NCBI GenBank assembly: GCA_029204225.1
Contig: CM055100.1
Location: 1,400,587 to 1,464,586 of the forward strand
Length of the DNA: 64,000 bases
Direction: 5' to 3'
Source: Diphasiastrum complanatum
Lineage: Eukaryota > Streptophyta > Lycopodiopsida > Lycopodiales > Lycopodiaceae
Each line of letters begins with the position of its first letter. Within the stretch, counting starts at the first letter, position 1. A program made the position numbers and the translations under genes. The notes under the pieces are model-generated. The model saw only the letters and a list, made by a program, of their open reading frames with translations. It was not told the DNA's origin and ran no database searches. Positions 9,811 through 20,991 of the stretch are shown piece after piece.

Positions 9811-11393
9811 TTAAAAAGCGTTAACCAATGTTATCACCTCCTTATTAAAGATATTTTGATCACTACAACAATACATAGCTATAATAACTTGAGAAACAAT
9901 GACTTTGTATGAATTGAATATAGATCTATTTGATGCAAGATGAATAAATTGACAAATCGAAAAGGGTAATGTTCTCCTTTTATTATACTCAAACTTTTGA
10001 AAAGTGTCGGTAATCGAATCAAATTTCGTGGTAATGTTTTTGACAGTATTGTTTTCAACACTCTCAAACTTAATGTCTGAGTATTCAAGTGGATATATCC
10101 AAACAGATTTGTTTCCACTCGAGATTGTTTTTTGTCTAGAAATTGTAAGACATAATAACACACATCGTCTATGTAATGGAAGGTATGTTTAAAATTTCTC
10201 ATACTATCAAGAGCTCCAAGTTTTGCAAGTATTTTGATAAATTGCATCTCATAAAACATAAGATACCAATTACACCATATACGAGAGCAAGAAAATCTCA
10301 TAAGTGTCCCACAAACTTGTCTCCACGTTTTGTCACCAAGCCTGACAATACAGTTGTCTATCAAGAAGTCCTTCCATTCACAAACTCTATTTCTATCGAT
10401 AGTATTCTAGCCACTGGAATGTCTAAATTCCGATGACCATTTAAACTTCTCATCCCTTGGTTTCCATCTATAGGTGAAGGAATCAATTTTAGTTTGCTTG
10501 AAAGCAAATCTCACAAGTTTACTTATAACCATTTTTAATCCATCGGGGCCGTTCAATGGAATATTCTCATACTTGGAACATTAAGATAAAATTCAGAAGA
10601 TGAATCGCACTACCAAAAGAGACTAGTGTCCACATTAAGGATATTATGGTAAGTATTAGCTTTTAGACACGCTCCCTCCATTAGGAGAGGAGCCAACATA
10701 CCAAGAGCTCCAGTCAAAAAAGTGGCTAATTTTAAGAAATAGCAGTCATGTGCATTCGTAATCCATCTAAAGGAATTTTTTGTGGGCTTTAAAAGTACAT
10801 AGAATAAATGGAAAAATTTCTTTGCCATGTGAACGATCTGGTATGAATTGTCAAAGGAAGGTTTTAATGTGCTCATAGACGTTTCAATACAGTTATCAAT
10901 TTCATCGGGATAAGGGGCAAAGTCCGAGCTAGACAATCTTTCTAAGGCAAGACTTTTGACAAATTAAATGCACATAAAGCAAGGATTGTGTTGCGCTTTA
11001 TCTACGCCATTGATATATAAATAGAAAGTAATCCAATTAATTTTGTTCATAGCATCTTTCAAATGACTCCCAGACAAAGTGTTGCAGTGTAGCCATTTAG
11101 TGTTTCTCAAGTAATTTAAAGCCATACTCTTGCATATAAGCGCATGTTTAACTTGAGTATCCATATCAATGTCTTTGTAAGAAGGTTTCCAACCAACCAT
11201 AATAAAGTTCAGTCACCACTTCATTAATGTTGGATAAACGTAAAGCAATATGATTCAAACCTTTGCACAAATCTTTCCTTAGTACTTTATTGTAAATTAT
11301 TTTGCAATCCATTGAGACGACATGCATAAATTCATTTGAGACAAATTCCTTTAAACATTTACTTGTAGAACAACAACATGTAGTTTTATCCAT
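9811..11393 (-). pseudogene. Decayed Penelope-like reverse transcriptase (copy 1)
   Basis: On the minus strand, fragments in several frames line up as one reverse transcriptase. An upstream domain lies at 11393-11166 (GLNHIALR). A central fingers region lies at 10936-10610. The palm is at 10364-9879 with CIVRLGDKTWRQVCG, then a damaged GIPMG-like motif (GTLMR), IWCNWYL and the catalytic box YIDD at 10164-10175. A downstream segment in another frame holds YNKRRTLPF, FIHLASNRS and VIVSQVI. The order GIPMG, IWCN-YL, YIDD, WxYPL, KRR-LPF, SNR is, from memory, that of Penelope-like elements lacking an endonuclease. No GIY-YIG domain is seen. Stops and frameshifts make it inactive. Another retroelement class with YIDD is possible but the surrounding motifs fit less well. 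Confidence 0.55.
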
Positions 11394-11399
11394 AATGTT

Positions 11400-13157
11400 G
11401 AATGTAGTGACAGCTTAAGCCCAAAAATTCTTCGGAAGAGAGGCATGAGCTAGCATGCTCATGGCACTTTCGATGAGTGTCTGATTCTTCCTTTCTGCTA
11501 CACCATTGGATTGAGGCGAGTAGCTCATTGTGTGTTGTTGATATATTTTGTTTGCCTTGTCGTACTCCTTGTTGGTGGAGATAAATTCTCCCCCTCCATC
11601 AGTGCATAGAGCCTTGATCTTTCTCTGGGTCTAATTTTCAGCAGATTTCTTGAACTATTTGAAGAACTTGAATGCTTTGGATTTGTTATTCAAAAAATAG
11701 GTAGCAGTTATTCGAGAAAAATCATTAATAAATGTAGAAAATAAATGGCTCTCCGTGTGAAAGTAGTCTACATAGGGCTACAAATGTCACTGTGTACAAG
11801 ATCTAGTAAATCTCTAGAAGAATGAATTGAATCTGAAATGAATGGACTTCTAGCATGCTTGTTGGTAATACAACTTTTACACGGAAAAGTTGATTTGCTA
11901 ATAGATAGAAGATCTTGCACTAAATTTTGATTTGGCATTTGAATAATACTATTGAAATTTAAATGGCCTAATCTGAAATGCCATAGCATATCAGTTGATT
12001 CAGAAGTATAAGTGTGAAGAGCTTGACTATTTGTAGAATAGTAGTGACTAAGCTTGTAAAGATAGCCACATGTTCTACCGAAAGCTAAAATTTTCCTAGA
12101 CTTGTCAAGAATGGTGCAGCCTTCTGTATCGAATTCAACCCTACAACCAAAAGTGTATGACTTATTGTCATGGAACCAGTCTCGATGGTGAGTCATGTGC
12201 TGTGGTGCACCCGGGTCCAAATACCAAGAATCGATATCCTGTTGTTTTTCAACTTTGGTCATGAAGGCACCTTCATCTTCCTCTTGTTGCTGGATTGAGT
12301 GACTGGTAGTAGCAGCATTTGCTTGTTGTTGGAACTGCTGCTTCTTTTCATTGTTGTATTTCAATGTTCTACAATCCTTGATAAGGTGACCAGTCCTCTT
12401 ACAATATTTATTGAATATATTTTGTCTTGGTTGGAATCATAAAGACTCTGAAATTGATGTTGTATTTGATACAAGCAACATGTTGCTCCTTATGTCAAGA
12501 TACTCTAACTGTGTAGATCTCTTGGATCTGAACTTCAGATTTTTCTTTGAATATAGAGTTTGAGGATCCGATCCTGAGCCAGAGGAGGATGCATTTCTTC
12601 CGATCTCCTCTTGTAGTAGTATCGAAATGACTCTTGATAGAGTGAGATGCTCCTAGGTTGAAATAGCTATAACCCAGGTTTCATAAGCTTCAGGTAGACT
12701 CGATAATAGTCATCACTGCATCGGATTCTTCAATGATTGAGCCTTTTGTAATCACCTGCTCCATAAGATTTTTGAAATTGTTGAGATGACTCGAAACACT
12801 ATCTGCTTCAGACATTCTCAATGTGAAGGACTTCTTCCTCAAATGAAGTTTGGAGGTGACGCCCCTGATTTCATAGAGAGTTGCTAGGATGTCCCATGGA
12901 TCCTCAGCAGTCTGAGCAACTCATATATGGTTGATTTGAGAGTCTTTGATATCGAGAGCAATAATGGCAAATGTCTTTTCATCTCTCAATTTCCATTTGG
13001 TGATGATGGCTCCATCACCCTCTGGCTTGACCTCTGTGCCATCAACTATGTCCCACAGTTCTTTGGCAAGTAGAACTACTTTTATTTTGAACTTTCAGAG
13101 ATGGTAGTTATCTCCATTGAGTTTGTGGATCAAAGATGAACTAGAAGATGGATCCAT
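11400..13157 (-). pseudogene. Decayed Ty1/copia gag and integrase (minus strand)
   Basis: Translation on the minus strand starts at ATG 13157 (MDPSSSSSLIHKLNG) and gives a copia gag: ELWDIVDG, then SQIN and a LRKKSFTLRM block. The zinc knuckle region is damaged (about 12360-12420). The pre-integrase domain lies at 12364-11768, with protease-like SWYLDPGAPQHMT (Ser of the usual DSGA replaced), LWHFRLGHLNF, CKSCI and VHSDI. The integrase core follows with TDGGGEF and GVAERKN. It ends abruptly near 11400 against the Penelope-like fragment. Reverse transcriptase and RNase H are missing. Multiple stops and frameshifts are present. Confidence 0.85.
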
Positions 13158-13260
13158 TTTGGTATAGAGAGTGAGACCGTTGGTTGTGCACTTGCTGAAA
13201 CGATGTCTTGGTAGAAACAAGACTGATAACTTGCAATAGAAATGCAAATTACTGAACCAC

Positions 13261-13274
13261 CCACTCTAATACCA
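13261..13274 (-). other. Primer binding site of the minus-strand copia
   Basis: On the minus strand TGGTATTAGAGTGG follows directly after a sequence ending CTGACA. It is one base off TGGTATCAGAG and sits at the right distance upstream of the gag ATG at 13157. Confidence 0.6.
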
Positions 13275-13511
13275 TGTCAGAAATATGTGGGTTATCAGGA
13301 ATATCGAATGATATCGGATCAGAGGATCGCTGGTTAAAATAGATGCTCTAATATCAGATCGATAATGGTAGGATAGTAGCGAAAGTAGACCAACGAACGA
13401 TTTTAGATCGGAAGTGCAACAGTTACCAACAATAATCAAGATGAATAAATAGTAGTAATGCTCAATAGAACAAACCAGTAGTATGGACAAAAATGTACTC
13501 ATGGGAAAAAA
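13275..13511 (-). repeat. Partial 5' LTR of the minus-strand copia
   Basis: The LTR end TTTCTGACA (minus strand) lies directly before the primer site. The other end is not defined; at about 13512 the sequence changes to that of the element D LTR. No matching second LTR is seen. Confidence 0.45.
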
Positions 13512-14025
13512 ACTAATGTGTGTCGCGGGAATTAGTCGAAGTTGTTAAGTATAACCATAAGCAGAACTTCTTTAAATTTTGCATGAGTGTTCAGATAATG
13601 AGCTTGTTTGATGTTCTGTTCTGTTTGCTTCATGTGATAAGAACTAATTCTCTGTGTTCGATTAAGAGAAATCATTAGCCAATTCGATTCTGTTTGATGA
13701 ATCTAATTGCTAGTCGCTGTCTGATCTGATTGCTTACTATTATCCTAAGAGCCTGGAAGATAAAGTAAACTTTATAATCTCAGACCTTGACCAAATCGTT
13801 TCACCAATGGTTTTTCAGGATGCCAATTTACCCAAATATCTTTGGATAACTAGATATGTCGTTGTAGTGTTCATTGTGAACATTACACATCACATTCCAT
13901 TCACCTTCTTACATACACTTATCATACAAAATAAGAGATTATTCTCTCTCTTGGGGAACGATCAAACCTTTTATACTATTCAATTCATTGATTTTGTGAA
14001 AATTTATAATGACCAGGCCACCACA
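13512..14025 (+). repeat. Left LTR of element D, 5' truncated
   Basis: It matches 21960-22437 and, inverted, 23998-24500. Shared strings include AAGCATAACC-like, CTAATTGCTAGTCGCTGTCT, CAAATATCTTTGGATAAC and TCTCTCTTGGGGAACGATCA. It ends GGCCACCACA, with the primer site five bases later. Compared with the complete 1027-base copy at 23998-25024, about half is missing on the left. Confidence 0.8.
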
Positions 14026-14030
14026 TAATT

Positions 14031-14048
14031 TGACGTCGTTGTCGGGGA
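14031..14048 (+). other. Primer binding site of element D, tRNA-Asp-like
   Basis: TGACGTCGTTGTCGGGGA resembles TGGCGCCGTTGCCGGGGA, the primer site known from Athila-type plant elements (complementary to tRNA-Asp). The inverted copy at 23975-23992 reads TGGCGCCGTTACCGGGGA and is the better preserved one. Confidence 0.65.
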
Positions 14049-14289
14049 GATGAATTTCATCTTTTGTAATATTTTAAAGTGTATTAAGTCTACGAATCTT
14101 CCTTATGTAACGCATGCCAAGAACATATTCTCAAGCAATTATTGAACAGAAATGTTTATAGTGTGCACAACGATTAGAAGCATATAGGAAATCTAGAGAT
14201 TTGTGTCTGCAAAATTTGTGAAATTTGTCAGTTAGAGCAAGATTAATACCTGAAGCGTTTAACGATATTCTAAACCTACTACAACATTT

Positions 14290-14972
14290 GTAGATTCATT
14301 TAAGAAAAGGTCTGTTAAAACACCAAGTTCTACAGACTCATTAGAATTAGATTCGTCTGATTCCACTTCCAAACCAAGTTCAGAATCAAAATCTTCTTCA
14401 TCAAAACCATCATCTAAGCGTAGTCTAGACCCTAATCCAATCCCTTCTAGATTCTCCAGTCGAATGTAATTCCCTAATCTGTGGAAAATCTACACGGATT
14501 GGGAAGCTAACTATTCTCGTTATTTGGAGGAAGTTAAAGCAAATAATATACTTCGCTCCACTAATCCAATAACCATACCATACTTACAAACATGTAAATA
14601 TTGGTTCTCTCATTTCCAATGCACTTCTATCAATTCAACAGTTGTACATAAAGAGAAATTTCCAGAATATACATATGCAACTCTCTCACTAACTGTTCCT
14701 TCTACTGAGATGTCTGAAATCTTGTCTGAGGATAGTTGGTACACTCATCTTGTAAATAATACATTGATCAACAACTCTCTTGCACCATTGGGCAATCGTG
14801 GAATGGGAGGTTATCCAAATCTACCTTTCTAGGAAGATTACAATCAAAAGAATAATTATTTTCTTGCTACAAAAGGGATGACTCTCGAACAAGTTAATGA
14901 AGAAAATGAAGCCCGAGCAAAAGCCATTTTCCATAGAAAGCTTGTCAGTAGGAAGCGACAAAGGCGAATGTG
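14290..14972 (+). CDS. Element D gag-like ORF with in-frame TAG, degenerate
   Basis: A Ser/Pro-rich segment (14290-14470, stop at about 14470) precedes the best open part, 14524-14832. That part holds EEVKANNILRS, a KFPEYTYATLSL block and NRGMGGYPNLPF, ending in TAG at 14830-14832. The same frame stays open after the TAG for 46 codons (EDYNQKNNYFLATKG to RKRQRRM, TGA at 14970-14972). The inverted copy near 25060-25420 keeps both halves and the TAG at the same place, with few amino-acid changes. The basic C terminus could bind RNA. No protease, reverse transcriptase or integrase is present, so the element resembles non-autonomous TR-GAG elements. The gag role is inferred from position only. 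Confidence 0.4.
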
Positions 14973-15000
14973 AGGAATTTGTTTGCGAGCTGCTGCACAA

Positions 15001-15015
15001 CTGAGGAAGGGGATA
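15001..15015 (+). other. Polypurine tract of element D
   Basis: CTGAGGAAGGGGATA directly precedes the LTR start TGTGGAGTC at 15016. The inverted copy has the same arrangement at 25025-25039. Confidence 0.65.
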
Positions 15016-15215
15016 TGTGGAGTCTCATGATCCCACATTATCCAAAGATGATTGTTTTATATTGTAAAAAATTTCAATTTTTATACAAGTAAATGTGCTA
15101 CAGTGCCTAAATTTATGTAAAGGCCTATTTGCATCTTGTAAATTCGTTTTTAGGATAGAACTCGTGATGTTTTGTGCGACGTTCTATAGAGACACATTAG
15201 CGGATCTCAACCGAC
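15016..15215 (+). repeat. Right LTR of element D, first part
   Basis: It starts TGTGGAGTCTCATGATCC after the polypurine tract. The LTR is interrupted at 15215 by the intact copia element and resumes at 21647. The last five bases before the break, CCGAC (15211-15215), are repeated at 21647-21651. Confidence 0.85.
15211..15215. repeat. Target site duplication of the copia, left (CCGAC)
   Basis: CCGAC flanks the copia here and again at 21647-21651, the five-base duplication expected of copia integration. Confidence 0.9.
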
Positions 15216-15870
15216 TATGAAAAATACAGATCCTAAGTGGATCTAAACTCCAAGATCATTGGCTTGAATGCTTGCACTCCAAACTACATAAGCTAGGAAT
15301 TGGCAACACATTCTATGCTACCTAGAATGCAAAGAACTTGATCAAAAAGCATTTATCACAAATGGAAACTTCCATAAACATCAAGTGCGGCCCAAAATAG
15401 CATTATACAGTCCATAATACATCAGCCTATCACTTTTGGAAAGCACCTAAGATCATACACAATAGCTTGAAGACAATACACACAACAATGCTCTCAATGG
15501 AGGAAGAAACAATGACAATGATCTATTGATCTCAATGAAGCATACAAAAGGTTTCTCCAACCTGTTCTCCACGACTTCCCTACTATTTATGGATGAGGAA
15601 GATGACTCTCTCTCCTCTCTCTAGAAGGTACTTGACCCTAGATATTCCCTATATAGGAAAAATAGCTAAAAATGGCTTATATGACCAAAATACATCAAAA
15701 TGGTCTCATTTTGAAGGGTATGAAGTTTGACACTTCATCATACTGAAAAAATACAGTAAATAAAAACATTGTGGCCTGGTTCACACGTGTGAAACTCCAG
15801 AACCAAAACTATTTACAATTTTAGCCAATTTAGGCCTCAAACTAGCTAGGAAATGTTGACAATTTTCACA
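15216..15870 (-). repeat. 3' LTR of the intact copia
   Basis: 655 bases, differing from the right LTR only at the second base (TATGAAA instead of TGTGAAA) and near 15770 (T instead of C). In minus orientation the U3 part holds the G-box palindrome TTCACACGTGTGAA (15780-15793) and a TATA-like CTATATAGG (15650-15658). The polyprotein stop codon lies just inside this LTR. Confidence 0.97.
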
Positions 15871-18800
15871 CTCCCTCTTCAACATTGGATGCTAGTTTCA
15901 ACATAGTCTTTGAGCACATTCCAAGATTAGATCTATGCATTAAATATAGGTCCTTTCCCAATGGTTTGGTGAAGATATCAGCCACACACTCCTTTGAAGA
16001 GACATGTTGAAGCTCCACCTCTTTGGCAATGACTTGATCTCTCACAAAATGGTGAGCAATCTCAATGTGCTTGCTCCTTGCATGAAAAACAGGATTGCTT
16101 GCCAAGCTTTGGGTTGAAAGGTTATCACAAAGTATGATTGGAGTCTTCTCTGGTTCCAGCAAGTGAAGATCCAATAACATCCTCTTGATCCAAAGAATCT
16201 CCTTGGTGCATGTTGTTAATGCCTTGTACTCGGCTTCGGTGGAAGATAGAGAGATAGTTGGTTGTTTCTTTGATAGCCATGAGACCACTCCATCTCCAAG
16301 ATAGATTGCAAAGGCACTTGTTGACTTCCTATCCATTTGATCACCTGCAAAATCTGAATCTGAAAATCCACAAAGGTTAGGTGTAGTACCTCCATACAAG
16401 ATGCCAAAATCTCTAGATCCCGAGATGTATCTAAGTACTCTCTTTCCTAGCTTCCAATGAGCCTCACTAGGATCTTGCATAAATTGACTTAGTTTACCAA
16501 CCACAAAGCTTAGATCAGGTCTTGTGATGGTTAACCATATAAGAGATCCTATTAGCTTTCTATAGAGAGTAATGTCCTTGAAGGATCTTTCATTACTTCT
16601 TGTAGTTAGCTTTACATTTGATTCCATAGGAGTAGAAACAACTTTACAATCTTCCATATGAAACCTTTTTAGAATAGAGTTAACATACTTTTCTTGACAT
16701 ATGAATGTAGATTTAGAAGTTCTAATAATCTCTATTCCTAAGATATAATGAAGTTTACCAAGATCTTGAATTTCAAACTCTCTTTTGAGTGCCATCTTGA
16801 TTTCATCTATATCTAGATTGTTACCACCACTTAAGATAATGTCATCAACATAGATCAAAAGTAAAGTGATATCATTTTCATTCAATCTAAAGTAGAGAGA
16901 ATGATCATACTCACTCATAACAAAGTTTTGAGAAAGTAAGAAGGAATTGAGCTTAGCATACCAACTCCTCGGTGCTTGCTTTAGCCCATACAAACTCTTT
17001 TGGAGATAGCACACATGATTAGGCTCATCATGTGAAACATAGCCCTCGGGTTGCTCCATGTAAATATCTTCTTCAAGATCACCATTCAAGAAGGCATTAG
17101 TAACATCCATTTGCCACATATCCCAATCATAAAGAGTTGCAAGAGAGATTAGGATTCGAATAGTTACCATCTTTGCCACGGGTGCAAAGGTCTCATCATA
17201 GTCAATACCATATTCTTGAGCATACCCCTTTGCCACCAACCTTGCCTTGTACTTGTTGATTGATCCATCTTGATTTGTCTTGATCTTGAAGATCCACTTA
17301 CAACCAATTGCCTTCTTGTCCTTTGGAAGCTTTACCAACCTCCATGTGTTGCTTTTGATGAGTGCTTGATGCTCATGATCCATGGCTTGGATCCATTCCT
17401 TCTTTTGAATTGCTTCACCTACACAAGTTGGTTCATCAAAAGAGGTAAGAAAAGCAAAGTTAGAGTTGTCCACCACTTGCTTTCCTTTTTCATCATAGGT
17501 TAGCCTTGATGGCTTAGCCCTTTGCCTTTGAGTCTTCCTTGAAGTTTGCTTTGGAGTGGCATCTCCATCTTCATCCAAGACATCTTGCACATCATGATGA
17601 TTAGTAGGCACATCAACATCAACATCAACAACATTGGAAACATTCTCTTCATGAAAGATGACATCCCTACTTATGACAACTTTCTTTGTAGAAGGAATGT
17701 ACACTTTGTAAGCCTTGCTTACTTCACTATAGCCAACAAACACACCCTTCTTTGATGAAGGATCTTCTTTAGTTCTATCATCAAGTGTGATATTGACAAA
17801 ACATGTACATCCAAAGATCCTACAATGCTTGACACTCGGCCTTCTACCATAAAGAACCTCATGAGGAGTTTTACCATCCAAGGAAGCACTTGTCCATCTA
17901 TTACATAGATAGTTAGCACATGCTAAAGCTTCCCCCCAAAAAGACTTAGCAAGATTAGCATGTAGTCTCATTGCCTTGGCACATTCACAAAGGGTTCTAT
18001 TCTTCCTCTCGGCCACTCCATTCTGTTGTGGAGTCCTAGGACTAGACATCTCCCTCTTAATCCCATGTGCTATACAAAAGTCTTTGAACCTATTTGAGGT
18101 GTATTCCCCTCCATTATCAGATCTTAAGCATTTGATCTTTGTATTGAATTGGTTTTCCATTTCATTCTTGAACTTGACAAATGCAGCAAACACTTCATCC
18201 TTACTTTTAAGAAGATAGATCCAAGTATACCTACTAAAGTCATCAATGAAAGTTGCATACATCTTTGCCCCACCATTGCTAGTTGTACTAGAAGAATGAA
18301 TATCAGAATGCACAAGTTGAAAAACTTCTTTAGATCTAGAAGTAGATCTAGAATAAGCAAGTCTATGAGATTTGGACAAGGCACAATGTTCACAAACACT
18401 ATTGTTTGCAACAAGACTTTTAGGGAGACCAAGAACAAGCTCTTTCTTTGCCATTACCTCCAAAGATTTGAAGTTGGGATGGCCCAACCTCTTGTGCCAA
18501 ACTTCTTGGTTTGTCAATTGCTCCCTAGCCATACATCCTTCATGATTAGAGATCACACATGCATCAAGCTTGAAAAGTTTACCATGCCTCCTACCTTGAG
18601 CAATCAAGGATCCACATTTACTTATCAAACATGCATCTCCAATGAACTCCACATCAAGTCCTTTGTCAATCATTTGACTTACACTAAGCAAATTCTTAGT
18701 GATTGAAGGAATGTACAAAACATTTTCAAGATTTGCTTTCCTATTTGTTGAAAGGGAAATAGGAATAGTGCCTATGCCTTTGATGTCACATTGACCATCA

Positions 18801-19819
18801 TTTGCAGTGTAGATGATGTTACCTTCTCCCTCATAAGACAATAAGGATGTAAAGTATTCCTTATGTCTTGTCATGTGAGATGAGGCTCCACTATCAATCC
18901 ACCAAGGATCATTATCATCTATGTTGGCTAACAAACTTGAAGTCATAACAAGTGATTCACATGTGTTATGTTCTTCCTCATCTATTGTAAGATTTCCTTG
19001 CCTCTCTCCTTGCTCTCTTTTCTTCTTATAACATTCATTTGCAAAATGACCTTTTATCCCACAATAAAAGCACTTGAACTTTGACTTATTGTTCTTAGTA
19101 GAAGAGGAAGAGGAAGAGTGATCATCATGATCAAAGTTACCACCTTTGGACCATTTCCCTTTGCCTTTACCTTTGCCCTTGAATTTGCCTTTTGTGAAGA
19201 AAGCCTCTTCACCTCCACCTTGCAAGGATGCACCATCAAGCTTTGATTGCAACCTATGTTCTTCAGCCAATAAGATTTCTTGCAAGTCAACCACACTTGG
19301 CAAGACTCTTTGAATGGCAAAACTTTGCACAAGGTTAGCATGTTCATTTAGCAAACCATTCAACATAACTTGGACTATTTCACCATCTTTTATGTTCTCA
19401 TCAATGCATGCTAAATCATCACTTAGGGACTTAACTCTCAAGATAAATGCATGAGCACTTTCACCCTCTCTTTGCCTACTAGAAAATATTTGTCTCCTTA
19501 GGGTCAATACCCTAGATGTGGACTTTGATTCAAAGAGCTTCTTTAAGGCATTCCATGCCTCACTTGCACTTTGACACTTTCCAACTTCCTTGAGAAGTTC
19601 ATTTGTAACATTCATTTTAATGATATGAAGAGCCCTTTTGGCCTTCTTATCAAACCTTTGTTGCTCTTGAAGTGTGAGAGGTCTCTCTTCAATTTCTGCA
19701 ACTATGTCCATGAGTTCATTCAACTCAAGTAAGGACTCCATCCTCACTTTCCAAGTAGAGTAGTTTGATGAACTCAACCTTTCACTAGACTCTAGCATGA
19801 TCCCACCATTGGAAGCCAT
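15866..19819 (-). CDS. Copia Gag-Pol polyprotein, intact
   Basis: A single frame of 1317 residues that encodes the particle protein and the enzymes for reverse transcription and integration. Domains in order: gag core (about 1-200); zinc knuckle CFYCGIKGHFANEC (250-263); aspartic protease with DSGA (309-312); integrase HHCC zinc domain (H442, H447, C476, C479); integrase core with D506, D568 and E604, a DD-35-E spacing; GKT-like linker; reverse transcriptase (about 820-1075) with QMDVTNAFLNG (903-913) and YVDD (990-993); RNase H (about 1150-1290) with SDSDFAG, the STEAEY Glu and ILCDN. All catalytic residues I checked are present. The start is the first ATG, and the length is normal for copia. 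The stop lies four bases inside the 3' LTR. Expression would come from the 5' LTR promoter. Confidence 0.97.
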   Translation of the reverse strand: MASNGGIMLESSERLSSSNYSTWKVRMESLLELNELMDIVAEIEERPLTLQEQQRFDKKAKRALHIIKMNVTNELLKEVGKCQSASEAWNALKKLFESKSTSRVLTLRRQIFSSRQREGESAHAFILRVKSLSDDLACIDENIKDGEIVQVMLNGLLNEHANLVQSFAIQRVLPSVVDLQEILLAEEHRLQSKLDGASLQGGGEEAFFTKGKFKGKGKGKGKWSKGGNFDHDDHSSSSSSTKNNKSKFKCFYCGIKGHFANECYKKKREQGERQGNLTIDEEEHNTCESLVMTSSLLANIDDNDPWWIDSGASSHMTRHKEYFTSLLSYEGEGNIIYTANDGQCDIKGIGTIPISLSTNRKANLENVLYIPSITKNLLSVSQMIDKGLDVEFIGDACLISKCGSLIAQGRRHGKLFKLDACVISNHEGCMAREQLTNQEVWHKRLGHPNFKSLEVMAKKELVLGLPKSLVANNSVCEHCALSKSHRLAYSRSTSRSKEVFQLVHSDIHSSSTTSNGGAKMYATFIDDFSRYTWIYLLKSKDEVFAAFVKFKNEMENQFNTKIKCLRSDNGGEYTSNRFKDFCIAHGIKREMSSPRTPQQNGVAERKNRTLCECAKAMRLHANLAKSFWGEALACANYLCNRWTSASLDGKTPHEVLYGRRPSVKHCRIFGCTCFVNITLDDRTKEDPSSKKGVFVGYSEVSKAYKVYIPSTKKVVISRDVIFHEENVSNVVDVDVDVPTNHHDVQDVLDEDGDATPKQTSRKTQRQRAKPSRLTYDEKGKQVVDNSNFAFLTSFDEPTCVGEAIQKKEWIQAMDHEHQALIKSNTWRLVKLPKDKKAIGCKWIFKIKTNQDGSINKYKARLVAKGYAQEYGIDYDETFAPVAKMVTIRILISLATLYDWDMWQMDVTNAFLNGDLEEDIYMEQPEGYVSHDEPNHVCYLQKSLYGLKQAPRSWYAKLNSFLLSQNFVMSEYDHSLYFRLNENDITLLLIYVDDIILSGGNNLDIDEIKMALKREFEIQDLGKLHYILGIEIIRTSKSTFICQEKYVNSILKRFHMEDCKVVSTPMESNVKLTTRSNERSFKDITLYRKLIGSLIWLTITRPDLSFVVGKLSQFMQDPSEAHWKLGKRVLRYISGSRDFGILYGGTTPNLCGFSDSDFAGDQMDRKSTSAFAIYLGDGVVSWLSKKQPTISLSSTEAEYKALTTCTKEILWIKRMLLDLHLLEPEKTPIILCDNLSTQSLASNPVFHARSKHIEIAHHFVRDQVIAKEVELQHVSSKECVADIFTKPLGKDLYLMHRSNLGMCSKTMLKLASNVEEGV
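15871..15880 (-). other. Polypurine tract of the intact copia
   Basis: GAAGAGGGAG on the minus strand directly precedes the 3' LTR start. It overlaps the end of the coding frame. Confidence 0.85.
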
Positions 19820-20979
19820 GATTCTAATGTTTCTTCAACTTTTAGGTTTTGTCCTAAAGCACTTAGCACTCACTTTTCTCTCAACAAATGATAGATAAAG
19901 AGATCTATGAAGATTTAGGACCCTAAAACACTTCTATCTTGAACCTAGATGGTTTCCAAGCATAGAAAGGAAGATTGAAACACATGCAACACTTTGCACA
20001 CACTAAGAATGGATTACAAAATCAAACCAACCTGAACACACTCTTGCTTAAGCTCTCAAACTTTCCAGCAAGTGACCAAATCAAGTTATGGTGTGAAGAG
20101 TTACTTGCATTCTTAGAAAATACCCAAAACTAGGATGCCAAGATTACCTATTAATGAACAAACTTGATCAACATATGATCAACACACTAAGATATTGATT
20201 CAACCTGTAAAACCACATGTAAACCACACTTCTAAAAGTTTATAAACTCCAGCAAGTGATAAATACAAGATTTAGAGGTGAATGAATGAGCACACTTAGT
20301 GAATCACAAGACTAGCTTCACTATCTTGTCAAATCTTGGTGTTTAGATGTAGATCTAAGATCACTTCACATGAGAATGTTCCTCAACCTGTTAAGAACCT
20401 GAAAACACACTTGCATAATGGTTAACACCTTCCAGCAAATGCTCCAATCAAATTACATAAGGAGAGTTACTTACATGCTCAACAAAGTACACCAAAAATT
20501 ATGCCAAAATTGATGACAATCTTTACAATATGCTCTTCACAATGGAGCTTACAATATGTTCACCCAAAAAAGGGGATCTTTCATCCAAATGGGAGCTTTG
20601 CTCAGCCTTTAGGAGAATTACAACTCACTCAAAAGAGCATTTGTCATCCACTTAAGGAGAAGTTTCATCCACTTAAGGAGAGTGTTCATCCAAGAATGGA
20701 GATTGTCAACAATAGGATTGAAAAGAACATTGTTAGTATTGAATATGCACAAGCCTCACAATCACAAATGATTAGGTGTTATGATCTGATCCAAAATAGT
20801 TTCTTTTCAGCCTCTGATCTTCAATAGACCTGAAATATGCTTTTGATCCACAAGTTCAACTCACAAAACAAAGGTTAGTAAGATTTGATCAACAAAGCAA
20901 TGCAAAATCATGCTAGAACTTGATCAAACATCCAAATATCACCAAAAATGGAATACTTACTGTAAATAGAAGCCAACCA
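19820..20979 (-). other. Untranslated leader of the intact copia
   Basis: About 1.16 kb lies between primer site and gag ATG, long for a copia leader. No conserved domain is seen. On the plus strand, a short internal repeat of (C)ATCCACTTAAGGAGA occurs at 20646-20690. The plus-strand open frame at 20501-20827 is an antisense by-product of low complexity. Confidence 0.7.
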
Positions 20980-20991
20980 GCTCTGATACCA
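20980..20991 (-). other. Primer binding site of the intact copia, tRNA-iMet
   Basis: On the minus strand TGGTATCAGAGC directly follows the 5' LTR end, a perfect match to the common plant primer site. Confidence 0.95.

Noticed and set aside
18149-18706. 185-codon plus-strand frame
   Set aside because: It is antisense to the intact copia polyprotein and has no domain.
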